A stretch of DNA of 64,000 nt from Prostheceraeus crozeri (Eukaryota; Platyhelminthes; Polycladida; Euryleptidae). The notes beneath the pieces were generated by a model. That model was not told the origin of the DNA. It did no database searches and worked only from the letters and a program-made list of their open reading frames with translations. Positions 1-12,550 of this stretch are shown piece by piece. Position 1 is the first letter of the stretch. Every line of letters begins with the position of its first letter. The position numbers and the translations under genes were made by a program. Location: NCBI GenBank assembly GCA_907163375.1, contig CAJQUW010012931.1:62001-126000 (forward strand), given 5' to 3'.

Positions 1-186
1 CTACTCCGATATATATATATATTATCAAGCATTCGACACTCAAACTATAATAATGAGTTTAACAAGCTTTGTTGTAAATTGTCATTATTTATATTCAATC
101 ACAATTTAACCTTTGAGGTGAGTTTAGTTTCTTTGACCAGACTGAATACTGCGCTATGTCATTAAGATTGTAAAGTGCAAGTTCGC

Positions 187-548
187 CTGGGCGTAGAATA
201 GAAAGATGTCCTCAGACTTGAACAATTTAAGCACAAAAATTCCTTGGCAGCCGTAGACGCTGCGTTTCGCCCTACAAGGGCTCATCAGCACGGCTCGGAA
301 TGGCCCAAACTAGCTTAAAATATCTAGAATGGCTGAACAAGCTGAAGGATTGCACAACAAGCTGCTCTGCTTTTTTTATCCTTTGCCGAGCGCTCAGCAG
401 ATAACTGCTCAGTCATTCTAGATATTTCAAGCTAGTTTGGGAAATTCCGAGCCGTACTGTAGGGCAAAACGCAGCGTCTGCTGCAGCCAAAGAATTTTAG
501 TGCTTAAATTGTTCAAGTCTGAAGACAACTTTCTATTCTGCGCTATGT
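187..548. mobile_element. Foldback MITE, copy 1
   Basis: Two long arms are inverted copies of each other (about 195-345 and 405-545). Both carry the string CAGACTTGAACAATTTAAGC in opposite orientation, followed by a shared GACGCTGCGTTT block and a CTAGCTT(A/G)AAATATCTAGAATG block. Only about 60 bp of unpaired sequence lies between them. There is no coding capacity. A diverged second copy lies at about 14,170-14,565, so this is a dispersed family. The ends are approximate and I could not identify a target duplication. Confidence 0.8.
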
Positions 549-1736
549 AATACAATAATGCTCATAATTACAAGTATTGTGACAAAATGCATGGTGTTGA
601 GCAAATTATCAGAAATTTGGTGATAAACACGGTGAAAACGATGATTTTCACGTGCTACTTTGAAAGTAGTACAGGTCAAAGGTATCAGTTGCACTGAAGA
701 TGAATATCACAAAAATTGTAATGAAAGCTTTTAAAAGCTCTTCTGTAAATGCAATTTAATGTTAAACATTTAGAAGATACTCAATTTCAAACGACTGCAA
801 CTTTTTTGTAGGTTAGCAATCAACAAGCAGTTTTTTTACTTGAAAGAATATCCCATTTCCCAAAAATATAATATCCTTAACTGAAACGTCACGACGCTTA
901 CGTTTCGTAAACGTGGAATATCATCATACCCTCAGGAGATATTGTAACCGTTTTCAAATGCTAGGTACTTCCCATTCACTCACTTCGCTGATGTGATACT
1001 CATGCCTAAATGTGAATGTTTCCATGCTTATATCTAAATTACAAGCTATGTTCTTGAGTCTTGTGTCAAACTACACGCTTATGGAAAATCTGATAGCACT
1101 GTTATGAGGATGAACGTGCTGGTTACACACTTAATCCATTTCTGCATGAATTAATTTTCAAAATAAAAATTTTTGAAAAATAGAAGTTCTCAAATGCAAT
1201 TTGCAGGCGTTTTAGGAATCGCACGAGGTTGGGAGTGGCGCCATTAAAATCACATTGATCTCCTCTTTCTTTTGGCTACACAATTTTGGCCGTTCATGGA
1301 TCGACATTGTGTTGTCCCAAAAATGTTGCTTAAAAGAAGCAACATGCATGAATGGGCAAATCGTGTTAACTGACACGCAGTTATGAAAATAAGGAGTAAG
1401 CATTAAAGCACGAGAGCAACACATTGATAACACAGATACTTTTCTCAATGCAGCGATGTACGAGTATTTGAAATTGCATGTGCATGTACTTGGACATTTC
1501 ATTATTAAACGTGCTGTATGTGCTAACACTTTCGAGAGCCAGGATATATGTCTTTAATACTGATAATGCAACTTAGCGAATGAGAAGAAAAATCAAAGAG
1601 CAATAATCCTTTCCTGAAGATTGCCTTCAAACTCTAGAATGCAGAATATATTCAAATAAGAATTTTGTATCCAATTTTGATGACACATGTTCTTGTAAAA
1701 TCATGCCAAACTTTCACGAGAGACGGAACTGTCTTG
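549..1736. other. Unassigned AT-rich intergenic DNA
   Basis: No recognisable gene, RNA or repeat. The open frames here are short, lack family motifs and look like chance frames. Confidence 0.5.
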
Positions 1737-2046
1737 TTCTAAAATTTCTAAACAAATGCATGATCTCACAGCATCCCTTGAACTACCTTCTTCCTCCCCG
1801 TTTACCACATTCGGGCCATTTCCGAATGCCACTTTGTCTGACGGTTAGACGCTCTCGTTCATTTTTAACATATGCATGTCGTATTTTTAACTCAAGTTTG
1901 TGACTTGCAACTTCTGCAATACTTTTCGCTCTATGGGCTCGAATATTCAGTTTATGTGACTTTTAAAATGTGATTTGTGATTGCTACCTGTATTTGTGAT
2001 TTTCATTTACCTGAAATAAACGCATATTATTATTATTATTATTATA
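1737..2046 (+). pseudogene. LINE 3' end fragment (CR1/L2-like)
   Basis: The short frame at 1,703-1,903 ends in a sequence of the type seen at the C-terminus of CR1/L2-like reverse transcriptase ORFs (a run of HPLN...LLPP...RRSRSF...IFNSSL). It is followed by about 120 bp of untranslated sequence, an AATAAA-like signal (GAAATAAACGC) and an (ATT)n tail at about 2,026-2,046. The two better preserved LINEs in this window end in a comparable AATAAAG..CGCCTTATTATT tail, so this is probably a severely 5'-truncated member of a related family. Not functional. Confidence 0.6.
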
Positions 2047-2703
2047 TTTGAGAGAAGCCGAAGAGCAACCGTTTTCTGGCTCCATTCCTTTTATACCCGG
2101 AGTGTCTGAGAAGATCAGAGGCGTGCTGAGGAGAGTGGACGTGCGCGTTGGCATGAAGCCAGTTACTACTCTGCAGTCCTGTTTGGTGAGGAAGCGGTTG
2201 TGGCTGGAGCTATGTGGGCGAATCCGGGCGTACTTTGGAGGAACGAAGGAAGGAACACGTGAGAGCAGTGCGAGAGGTCGACGTCATGCGCTCTGAAGTT
2301 GCCCAACATGCTGTCGACTCTTCACACCAGATAAATTTCAGTGGCATGAAGATAATTGACAGAGACACGAGCTGGAGAAAGAGGATTGTGAAGGAGGCCT
2401 GGTGGTCTAAGAAGTTTGCCTCATCTAACCGCACTAAGCACAACCTCAGTGACTTGTAGTTTTCTTAACTTTTTCTTTTTTTCCTTTTCTTACTCATTAC
2501 TTTCCTAGCATATCAGTAGTAGCACTTGACTCAATACTTCATATTGTTAGTCCAATTTCTATGCTGCATTTCATTGACTGTGTGATTTGTGACATGAATG
2601 TCATATTCATTCGCCTGACGATGGCTGGCTGTGCCGGTCGAAAGGCCTTGCCTGAATAGACAAACTTTACCGAACATCACGGTTTTTCGGCTTCTCTCAA
2701 ATA
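2046..2703 (+). mobile_element. Penelope-like element remnant with GIY-YIG domain
   Basis: The frame at about 2,208-2,459 reads YVGESGRTLEERRKEHVRAV and continues with conserved-looking Ser/His/Asp blocks. This is the second half of a GIY-YIG endonuclease of the type found at the C-terminus of Penelope-like retroelements. The unit is bracketed by an inverted ~17 bp sequence (ATTTGAGAGAAGCCGAA at 2,046 and its complement ending near 2,703), and it starts directly at the (ATT)n tail of the preceding LINE fragment. Near the 3' end is CCTGACGATGGCTGG...CCGGTCGAAAG, a form common in PLE termini. No reverse transcriptase is present, so it is heavily truncated. Confidence 0.65.
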
Positions 2704-3681
2704 TGGATACAAGTCAATCTAGCCGATTATTTGGTGGAATAAAAATTTTGTCGACCTCTATACTTCAAACCATCTTTCAAGGTATATTCAGATTAAATAT
2801 TTAGCTTTCCATAAGTTATAAAATAAATAAATAAGTCATTTGTATCTGTACATGAATTTCGAAGGAGTCTGGATCAGAAACGTCGAAAAAATTCTGAGTT
2901 CATTTACTTTGCTTGCTGGCATGAATATTTTTGGGATAGAAGCTTTGATACCGACTAAATTTTGTTTTCACAATGCCCATCCACAGCCAAAACATATAAT
3001 ACAATCAAGCAAAAGCTGCTTCATCAACTGAAAACATAGTTATTAGCCTACTCTGGTTGATTAATGGCTGTCTAACTTGACTTGTAACTATTGCCTGACG
3101 ACGCAGCAGGACCTGCGACACGTCGTGATAATTCAGTAGACGATTTACGGCAGATAGGTCTTTTTTCTTAATTACTGATTGAAACATGAGTCTGCCTCAA
3201 CACGCCATACTTGCTTTATCTAATAGCTGTCTAGTCTTGTGTCTGCACTTCTTAATGCAAGTGTTTGAATGCATTGTTGGATTTCCTGCTTATTATCAAG
3301 ATCTTCTATCAATCATAGTCGATTTGACATTTGCATTCAATTCATAGCACAATCTCACTTATCCAGACTGAATTGCTTACAATTCAACTGATTATATCCA
3401 TCCGCACAGTAATCATGCTCGCATGTAAGAAGAATCGTCAACTCGACACAATCGAATCGAACTTCGCTTGATAAACCAGCATTCTATTACGCTTGTTAGT
3501 CGTAGTCCTATCCTGCAATTCTAGAGATTAACTTACATACTGCTATAAATGACATGCATTCAGTGCCGTAGCTGCTGATTCCTGAATTTATATTTAAAAA
3601 TCAAATATAAAGTGGAAGAAATTATCTTCATGGAATATGAAGGAGACATACTGTATACATCACCCATGATATCTCCTTATT
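2704..3681. other. Unassigned intergenic DNA
   Basis: Nothing recognisable. Short open frames on both strands without family motifs. Confidence 0.5.
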
Positions 3682-4971
3682 CTTGAAAAATAAAAAATGC
3701 CATTAATAGTTTCTTCATTATAATTTCCACGAGATCTGTCGTCCAGTTCTCATCATGGTGGGTGCACTGGAAAATGGACATGAACGTTTGGCTCACTGCT
3801 ATAGACTGTTAACACCATTCAGAGAAGAAATTCTGCACACACAACGGGTCACAATATGAACTTACGGTAGAATAGATGTCTACAATAAATCAAAGTGCAT
3901 CATGACGAAATGAAGTCTTACAGTATGAAGTAGCTACGACAGTTAGACAATATGAAATCAATGAAAATTATAATCAAAACATTAAATAAGGGAAATATAG
4001 AGAAAAGTGTGCACCAGTATCTACTAATGAAAGCGAAATAGAAAAAAATGATAAAAAACATTAATTTATTTATTTTGCGTGTGCTTGACACTACCACACA
4101 TTGGTGATATTGCCTCTTTTCAGTTTGTTCCTTTGTTTAGGTCTGCTGTCAAATCCCTCCTATGACTGAGACTTCGTGTTTTTTTTACTACTCGACAGAT
4201 TCTATTTGACTCTCCAAAAGACAAGGTCCCTGTTCTTTCCACCCCTAACGTGATACATTCCTTGAAATGTGCTCGCGTATATGTGTACAAGTGTACGTTG
4301 GAAGAACTGGAAGAGTAAAGTAAATGTCCTCCATGTTCCACTCGTATCCCTGAAAGTGCCATCACTCGGCACTTACAGCAGGTTTTCCGTCCAATGCCAT
4401 AGAGCTTTTCAATTTAAAGTATCAATCTCATTTTGTCATCAGACTGGGCATTTTGTGATCACATATTCCAAGCCAGATCTGTGGGTTCAAAAAATTATCT
4501 ACTCTTTGTCTTTACCTTGGTAACTTAGTCTTTCTTTTTTTATTTACTTTTTTCTATTTCGCTTTCATTACTTTCGATTTTCATTAGTAGATACTGGTGC
4601 ACACTTTTCTCTATATTTCCCTTATTTAATGTTTTGATTATAATTTTCATATTTTTTATAACTTTTTTATATTTTTTTAAATAACTTTCATTAATTTTCG
4701 TATTGTCGAACTGTCGTAGCTACTTCATACTGTAAGACTTCATTTCGTCATGATGCACTTTGATTTATTGTAGACATCTATTCTACCGTAAGTTCATATT
4801 GTGACCCGTTGTGTGTGCAGAATTTCTTCTCTGAATGGTGTTAACAGTCTATAGCAGTGTGCCAAACGTTCATGTCCATTTTCCAGTGCACCCACCATGA
4901 TGAGAACTGGACGAAAGATCTCGTGGAAATTATAATGAAGAAACTATTAATGGCATTTTTTATTTTTCAAG
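3682..4971. mobile_element. Palindromic PLE remnant (inverted arms around degenerate GIY-YIG)
   Basis: Left arm 3,682-~4,046 is the inverted copy of right arm ~4,550-4,971, starting with CTTGAAAAATAAAAAATGCC and ending with its complement. The right arm has an extra ~55 bp T-rich insertion. The ~500 bp centre, read on the plus strand, gives a degenerate sequence similar to the linker and start of a PLE GIY-YIG module (KDKVPVLSTPNVIHSLKCAR then YVYKCT) followed by stops and frameshifts. The arrangement matches the inverted terminal repeats reported for Penelope-like elements. The family call rests on weak coding similarity plus architecture. Confidence 0.55.
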
Positions 4972-7900
4972 TAACTAAGGGACATATTTTTTCAAAGCCT
5001 TCTGAATAATCACTAATTTTGCTTTCTTTAGGCACACAAGACGGAATAGGCTCTAGCATATCTCAAGCATTCTGGCTTCTTACTTATCAGCCGTTAAACA
5101 GTTGAATGAATCAGATAGAAAAATGTCTTTCTCTAGAATTCCAGCGACATCTTTTTAACCGTCAAACGCTGCAAAAACAGCTACATGCACTGCATATGCT
5201 GCATATACTACGAGTATATATCATCGCATAGAGCTGAAATTTCACTGTCTTCGGTCATGCACACTGCAAAATGTGGGGTCAGATTTCGACTGCTATGTTA
5301 CATGTGAATAGCATTTTCAAAAGCATTTTTTTGGTAAATCTAAGGTTTTTGCGGTACCAAAAAGTCATCGCATCAAGCTTTACCGAGCGTTCCGAAAGTC
5401 CTCGCCGCTAAAATGGCTGTCATCAATCATTTTCTAAATCAACCATTAATAACAAATTAATCAAATGCAGTGCAAAGAGCAATTTTCAAACTGTCAAACA
5501 GCTTTGAGAAGTACAAAATACACTTCTATCTCAAAATTTAGTCAAATACTGGCAATTTAATCAACTCGTCTTTGTACAAAATGCTCATTTGCTTGCATGT
5601 GCACATGGCATCATTTCTGCTATTCCCCAAACGGATTCGTATCGCTTCAGTATGCTATAGACTACAATAACTATAATCATAGTTCAACTGGTGAATGCAC
5701 GTGGGTTACTGAAGTTGCACTAGGTTGCTTCAACTCGCCGTTTACTCCAGAACCATGAATAACAAACTTAATTTTTGAAAACGCAACATAGCCAAAAATT
5801 TAATGAGCTGGGAGGCACGATGCCTTTCACAAGGGCCTATCTGACCAATCGAATTCCCAAGTAAGTTTTTTCTAGTTTATCAAGTGAAATGGGTAGAGCT
5901 TCACCGGGCATGAGGCCTTGGTGATCGTGAAATTCGATGTTCTCATTGCAGAGATGGCTGACCCAGTAGTGATGCTCTTTGATTTCATAGGCTTTGCTTT
6001 TCCTGAGCTTAAAGCGGCGATCGCTTTCGGTTGAATTGAATAAAATATCTTTAATGATTTGGGTCTGGAGGTGGCAACTGCTTTCAAAGAAAATGCCTGA
6101 CGACACTTTCTCAGAATGACCGATCACTCATCCGATTTCAAAACTCGAAAATATGACATCCCTTGCCAGTTGTTATCGTAGAAATGTGTATATTTACGGT
6201 TTCATTCTAACTATTTTTAGACCTCCGTTGACACTTTCTAGTGAAGCGTCAAGAGTTCAGGAAATGTCTCGCTGGACGCTGAGTGCACTGCAGCTATGCA
6301 GTTGCTGTTGCATAATTTGCTACAGCTGTCATTGATCCTTAATTAAAAGTTATGAAACCGGCATGAACGTAATCCGTCCAAAAGACTGATGGAGCAGGCA
6401 AAGCATATTTGCAAATCCCTCTTCTGATTGAGCACAACTACCAGTGACCAATGCATGTACAACCTGTTGATTTTTCGCTCAATAGATTACTCAGTTACTG
6501 TTCTTGTCCTCTGACTGGTACAGAATGGTCAAATAAACGGCGAAATATGATGACCATGTATATATATATTTAGTTACACTATTATATAATTGAACTATAT
6601 AAGCTATAAGAACGACACAGCATATGACTACACAGCGTGCATCACATTTCACAAGAGCATAAGCTTCTCCCTAACTTATCCTGGAGCAGCAGCCACTTAT
6701 CTTAATTAAATCAATTATCGAGATGTGTAATACATACAGTGGCGGCCTGTTGTTGATTAATGGGATTTTTTACTGGTCATGTAATTCAAGGATATCATTG
6801 GATATTCATATTCCTCGGATTTGCGGGTCTATCGAGAAAACTTAAATCTAATACTTTCTCTGGGGGTCTGATCGTGCCGAACGTCGTCCGGTAGCCTTGT
6901 TAGCGGCTATAATGACATCATGTTCCTACCGATAATTGAGTGACCAGAATTTTGACGCATTTCCGGTCTAGACTAAGCTGATCAGTGTCTATCTTCATCA
7001 AGCCCTAAATGTTGACTTTCTGACACCTGAGTTGATTGATATCAGTCTGATGCTCTGAATTGTTTGCTTAATTAAGGATCTACATAATCCATTCATATGT
7101 CGCGATTAAAAAAAATCCATTTCTGTGTAAGATGACGATGAGGCAGTTTGAATTGATGATTGATTACTTTTGGAATGTAAGATAAGAATATTTCCGTCAT
7201 CACTTAGCAACGTGCTTTGCTGTCAGTTTTAAGAGAAGCAGTACCGTGACACATCACAATAATCAGAGGTGCTTGAAATATAATTCACTTCATAAAATTG
7301 AGCAATTATTTAAATCACAATGGGCTTCTACATTCCAAGTACGCTAAATACTGGAGAAGAATTTTATGGTACAAAATTAATTTCGGAGCAATTGGGATAG
7401 ATTCATTTCTGTCCATAAAATGTTTTATAAAATGGCATCATTATGCTCATAGAAATGCGACACAATAAGATGTAGAAATAATAATCCTTTGAGGAGAGCT
7501 GTAATGTCGAGAATCTGCAAGCACGTGAGTCAGCACTATACAGCACTACTCAAGTCACTCTGAATGCAGTGAGTGATAGTTATGAATTTTTGATGTAGGC
7601 ATTTGTCATTTTACAGCATGTGGTATCCTGAGCCATGGCGATAAAATCTCATATTCATTTAGCATTATTTGATATAGTCTTCATTCCGAGATAAAATCCT
7701 TTCTATAGGTGCAACAGAGCCTTTTCTATGTTAAAATGCATGAGAGTTGCAATTGTGTTAAATCAGAAATGTTTAAAGCTGTACAGTAAATTTTGTTGTT
7801 TCCGATGTCTTTATTATTGACAATAGTGACAGTTATAGTCCATTATTGGCTAATCAGTGTGAATTTGTTCTTATGAAATCACTGTTTTCGGAAAAAAGTT

Positions 7901-8600
7901 TGGACTTGTTTGATTTTTGTTTAACACTACTCGTAATATTGATGATGCTTGTCTGTTCAACTGCAAGCATTTCAACACTCCCAAAATGCAACCTGCCTAC
8001 TTGATAGGAGAAATGATTAATTTCTATCAATAGTCTAGCCGCCAGAACGAGTTTCTGCAGGGACCGTGACCGAACGCGAGACTTTCACAGAATTGTGTAC
8101 ACGCTTGGCTACTACAATTCTGCGCGGCTGCCGAGTTCAGCTGTATTCCTCTTCTAGTTATACAAGATAAAAGAAAAGCACATGTAAATCCACTTTTCAT
8201 GTGCTTCAAAACGTTCGGTAAACATTAGATTTTCTATTAACTAACTCTGATTATGTAAAAAGTGTTAAGTCCAAAACCAAAATTTTTGGCATGAAATGTC
8301 TTTAAGTCATATTCTATCATTTGCATGTACCTTTTGTCTATGAATCTAAACACCTTCACATCTAGCCAGCCTAATGTCGGCAGACGCAAAATTTTGATTA
8401 AATTTTAGCCGCAATCTCGCATGCATCACCGATCAGAAGAATCATAATAACGCAAACAAGTGATAGGAAATGACCTAGACATTCTAGGCTAGATGTCTTG
8501 ACTCTAGATTTAGAACTTTTCAGATAAAACATGGAAAATTTATTTTTTATTGAAAACGTTAATATGCTTCTCATTGGATTTCGATGTGACAGCTAATATA
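4972..8600. other. Mostly unassigned intergenic DNA
   Basis: Apart from one unrecognised frame at 5,837-6,127, I see no gene, RNA or clear repeat. The base composition is AT-rich throughout. Confidence 0.45.
5837..6127 (-). CDS. Unrecognised 96-codon frame, possible host exon or old element piece
   Basis: A 96-residue open frame with a balanced, non-repetitive composition (runs such as KAYEIKEHHYWVSHLC and GEALPISLDKLEKTYLGIRL), unlike the low-complexity chance frames nearby. I do not recognise the family. No signal peptide, membrane segment or Cys cluster is evident. There is no neighbouring exon that I can connect to it. It could be an exon of an unidentified gene or a fragment of an old transposon. 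Only composition supports it. Confidence 0.2.
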   Translation of the reverse strand: MIGHSEKVSSGIFFESSCHLQTQIIKDILFNSTESDRRFKLRKSKAYEIKEHHYWVSHLCNENIEFHDHQGLMPGEALPISLDKLEKTYLGIRLVR

Positions 8601-8603
8601 GGT

Positions 8604-8845
8604 TTTACCACCCATGTATCCACATAAGAAAATCATCAGTCAATACTCAACGATCAATCGTCGATATTGGTCAAGTCAGTTTTCCATGAATGTGAAAACC
8701 AGTCAATAGTCATTCATGGACAAATGACTGCCCTAACTAGACAACTGATTTAACTAATCGGACAACTGTTTGACCAACATTGACAATTGATCGTGTTACA
8801 TTTACTGATGATTTTCTTACGTGGATACATGGGTGGTAAAATCTA
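8604..8845. mobile_element. MITE with ~40 bp terminal inverted repeats
   Basis: The left end reads GGTTTTACCACCCATGTATC and continues CACATAAGAAAATCATCAGT; the right end is its inverted copy with one or two mismatches (ACTGATGATTTTCTTACGTG then GATACATGGGTGG). About 160 bp of non-coding DNA with smaller internal GTCAAT/ATTGAC repeats lies between them. No transposase. Confidence 0.75.
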
Positions 8846-10072
8846 TAAACACCATCAGATTTCAACTTTGGTTCCGATGATTCAAATCAAGTAGGTTTGT
8901 TTTCGAAATCCGATTGTCCATAGATTCTGGATTCCCATGTCTTCAAAATTTAGGTCAAAAATAAGTCATTTAAGAACTTTATATGAATTCTTTATGAAAT
9001 CTCAGAACATACTCTGAAAATAGTCTAGAAAATACTTGCCAGGATTAGAACCAACCGCCGGCCCGGCCGAACCGCTTTTTTGCAATGGCGATGGAAATCG
9101 CTAAAAAATCAGTGCGGTTTGCATTAAGACATTCCCCTCTATCCCTCCCCCCGCTTTAAATTGCTGATCACAAAAAGTATATCAGAAAACCACAATAAGT
9201 AAATTCTCCCCTCGGAAAAAGAGATGTAATCAAATTTTTTCAGAAGTCAAAGTTTAAATTCCTCAGAGATGCAAGGACAAATTTAGTAAAGAATCATAGA
9301 AGCCATAAGTCTCGATATCTCAACATTTCTACTTTTACTGCAGATGTCGGGCGAATGTACTTAGAAAGAAAAAAAAGGAGATCAATGAATATCAACGCTG
9401 CAATCGCGGTTTGCTTCTTCAAGGAGCAATCATAATTAACCTTAGAATATCCGACCGGAAACGAAATTAATGTAACACCCATAGAAATAGATAGTTTGTC
9501 TGAAGTTGTCTAGAATGGAAATTGATTTCCTATTATGTACATGTGTTGTTATCATGTTTCTGATTGGCAATATATGAGAAATATGTTTAAATTAGGACAA
9601 AATTGCTCAAAATGCTTGTGCATGATGACATAAGCTGGCTTGCCAAATTTGAATGAGCTTAGCATCGTAGACAGGGGTGCTTGAATATGATAGGAAATGA
9701 CTTGAAGACATTCCATGCCAAAAAACATGACTCTGGCTTTAATGCTTTTCGTTTAATCGGAGGACACATAGAAAATGTCATTTTTGCCAAAATCTCAATC
9801 TGACACCCACAGGATTAACATGCGTTTTTCTTTTATCGTGTCTGACAAAAAGAGGAGCCAGGTAGATCTCAGCAGACGTGTAGATTCCTAGTAGACATTA
9901 GGTGTACATCACTCGATGAAAGTCTCATTTTCGGCTTCTTTTCCTACACAAACTGGCTCTCTGACTCCGGGACTATACTGTGGCACATGAATGATTGATT
10001 TCAAGGCCACAGAGCATACAAAACCAGTAACTTGTGACAGTGTCATTTGTTAATTAATCACTAACTGTGAAG

Positions 10073-10144
10073 ATGTCAGAAGAATTTATGGATGCTACAA
10101 TCTCTACAAGAAAGAAGCATGGTCTCCTCAAAGTGAATGCTCAG
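10073..10144 (+). CDS. Possible first coding exon ending in a splice donor
   Basis: An ATG at 10,073 opens 24 codons (beginning MSEEFMDATISTRKKHG) that run without a stop to CAG|GTAAGA, a near-consensus splice donor at 10,144/10,145, in phase 0. The flanking DNA is unrelated to any repeat I recognise here. I cannot identify the protein, and no downstream exon was found by eye. This is an inference from a start codon, an open frame and one strong donor, so it may be chance. Confidence 0.25.
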
Positions 10145-10544
10145 GTAAGAAATGTTTGATTGACTTTATTGAGTATAATTATACTTCCGGACTTTGAAAT
10201 TGCAGTATTCACTCATTCAGTAATTTATTTGAATTTTGGACATCTATTTCCATTGCTAAGATCATCAATTTTGTTCAATATACAAAACTGATTGCAATTT
10301 TCTGTCTGTAAAATTCGTGGACAGAAAACGCATAGTGTTGCTCCGGTGCGCTTCATCGGGAACTCTTGTTATCATGAGTTGTGGTAGATGTACCATTCTT
10401 GGATTGCATGCATGATGTATGGAAATCGAGATGTCTACGTTGACCAACTGGTGGCCTTATAACAGTCGGTCACAGAGTCGCGGTCGCCAAACCCCAATTG
10501 GTACCAAACCTGGTATGTACGATATATGAAGAATTACAAGATGC

Positions 10545-10918
10545 GTCAGAATTTGAATAGAATAATTAAATATTGAATTGCATCCTCAGTTGAAAAATGG
10601 AAACAGACCTGAATAGCTGCTATTTCATCCAATATCAGGAATCATCAGAAGGCCTGGTTTACATCTCTCAACATCGACAAAAATTCCTTTTTAAAGTTGC
10701 AGCCATGCCTGGGTAAATTTGAGATTTGCAGTTAGTGAACTTTTGACGGGCATTCATTGAATATCACTTTGAGCACACTTCGAGTTGTGTCGATGTTGAG
10801 AGATGTAAACCAGGCCTTCTGATGATTTCTGACATTTGATGAAATAGCAGATATTCAGGTCTTTTTCCATTTCTCAACTGAGGATGCAACTCAATATTTC
10901 ATTATTCTATTTACATTG
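10545..10918. mobile_element. Inverted-repeat MITE (~125 bp arms)
   Basis: The arm at about 10,552-10,672 contains GAAGGCCTGGTTTACATCTC; the arm at about 10,795-10,915 carries the complement followed by the matching TTTCATC, AGACCTGAATA and GCATCCTCAGTTGA blocks. The central ~120 bp is unpaired and non-coding. No transposase, no clear target duplication. Confidence 0.75.
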
Positions 10919-11839
10919 CGTTTACAAAACGCAGTATTTATTAATTATTTCAGGCGCACTAACTTAGGCGATTTACCAGTAGTGTGTTTAAAGTGAAGCG
11001 GAGAAGGCATGAGTTGACGAGACCTTCGCCTAAGCTAATACTGAATAATAAATGACGAGACAATTCGGACTAACAACAACTCTGATGAATGAATGTCAGA
11101 AAGTAAACATACTTAGAAGAATTGACGAAATTTTCAAAATCATCGAAAATTATTCGACTAGATCTTGATAAAACTCAAATGGAAAGTTCTTTTCAAATTG
11201 GAAAATGAATGAATTGCCTTTTTAATCAATCGAAAATTTTCTTTAGAACTAATATCAAAAATTCATTATATTATTATGAAAGTGCATTTTTCCAATTGAC
11301 TTCGCGGAAAATGTGTGCGAAGCATGAAATCAGTGAAAAGACCTTAGTTGCATGAATACACTCCGATAATGCATCCTAAATGATCGTTTGTTAAGATTAT
11401 GTTGTTTTAAAATGACACTCTAATGCTACGTTCCAAAGCGTTGATTAGATATCTCCGAAGAAATAAGTCCACTGCTAAAAGATGTTGAGATAAAATAAAC
11501 TCTCATCCGTGAGACTGAATTCGATGCAAATTGATAATCGAAAATGGGAAACAAGCAGCATGAAATTAGTCCAATCACAACCAAATCTTGCAGTATCATT
11601 CTTGGGGTCATTGAGAGTGCTAACATGAAATATAACGCTAAGAGGAACGGATATCGCTGTGAACGTTGATTTGATATGTTACAGAGGCATGAATGACCTG
11701 AAGTCAAAAAGTTGCTTTTCCCCCATACTGGGGTTTGGACGGTGCTAACATAGTCAGATTTTATCTGGAGCGTTGTGGTACTTTTAGTCCGCATGCCCTT
11801 CCTACCGACTTCAAATGACACCTTCGGGACTCGACTTCT
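10919..11839. other. Unassigned intergenic DNA
   Basis: No recognisable gene. The 146-codon minus-strand frame at 11,426-11,866 has no family motif and partly overlaps the antisense of the LINE fragment that follows. Confidence 0.45.
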
Positions 11840-12024
11840 GGACCAAATGGTCGCTAGACCAAGCATGACGTTCTATCATAGCTCGACCTATATCACCACC
11901 AGCAAGACTGTCTGTTCCACTTTCCATCTCAAAAACCACATAGCGAGCTATAAGTTGAAAGTCAACGTAGGCGCTGCAAAACTGCAGCTTGAGAGCAAGT
12001 CCAGGTACCTGGGAGTAATTCTGG
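11840..12024 (+). pseudogene. Jockey-like LINE reverse transcriptase fragment, upstream part
   Basis: The frame reads SKTVCSTFHLKNHIASYKLK and then SKSRYLGVIL. This corresponds to the conserved KT...FHL...YLGV(T)LD region at the end of the palm of jockey-clade non-LTR reverse transcriptases. The frame breaks after YLGVIL at a hAT-like terminus (12,025). The next residues, ILDRSVT, are found 12.5 kb away at 24,551, so the insertion split this LINE. A dead fragment. Confidence 0.6.
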
Positions 12025-12550
12025 CAGAGTTGGAAGTGGGTCGTGGGTCAAGTTTCCCCGAAAAATCGGTGGCACTGGAGGGTCGTGGGTCAAGCTTCGT
12101 TGACCCACGTCCAGCCAGTTTGTGATCCATGGCAAATTTGACAGTCTCAGAAAGTGAACTTCAATCATGTGTGTTTTTGCTATTCATGAAAAATTAGTGA
12201 GTCAGTGTCACTGAAAGAGGTGACGGGGTGCACACAGAAAAATTTGCAGCACCATTGACTTACACACGCCTCATAAAATTTCGAAAGAGAGCGGAATTCA
12301 CACAAATTTAAGGCTCGAAGGCAATTGCCACTGTCTACTGAGAGATGAAGGCTATAAAATGTAGATACATGTTACTGTATAGAAGCATGTACATACAGTG
12401 TAGATTATCCCTATAGCCATAATGATTTTTTCTGTCTGGGTATCTAACATCAATGCAGTAATCCTAGTCTGTAGGGGACATAACTTATATCATATTTCTA
12501 CAAGTTAAATAGGTTGCACTAAGAAAGGATAGACAAGAAACAAAATCGTT

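Noticed and set aside
9036-9080. tRNA-like 3' half on the minus strand (GGTTCTAATCCTGGCA)
   Set aside because: The box-B-like T arm is present but I find no box A, anticodon arm or acceptor pairing within 90 bp; at best a tRNA-derived SINE relic.
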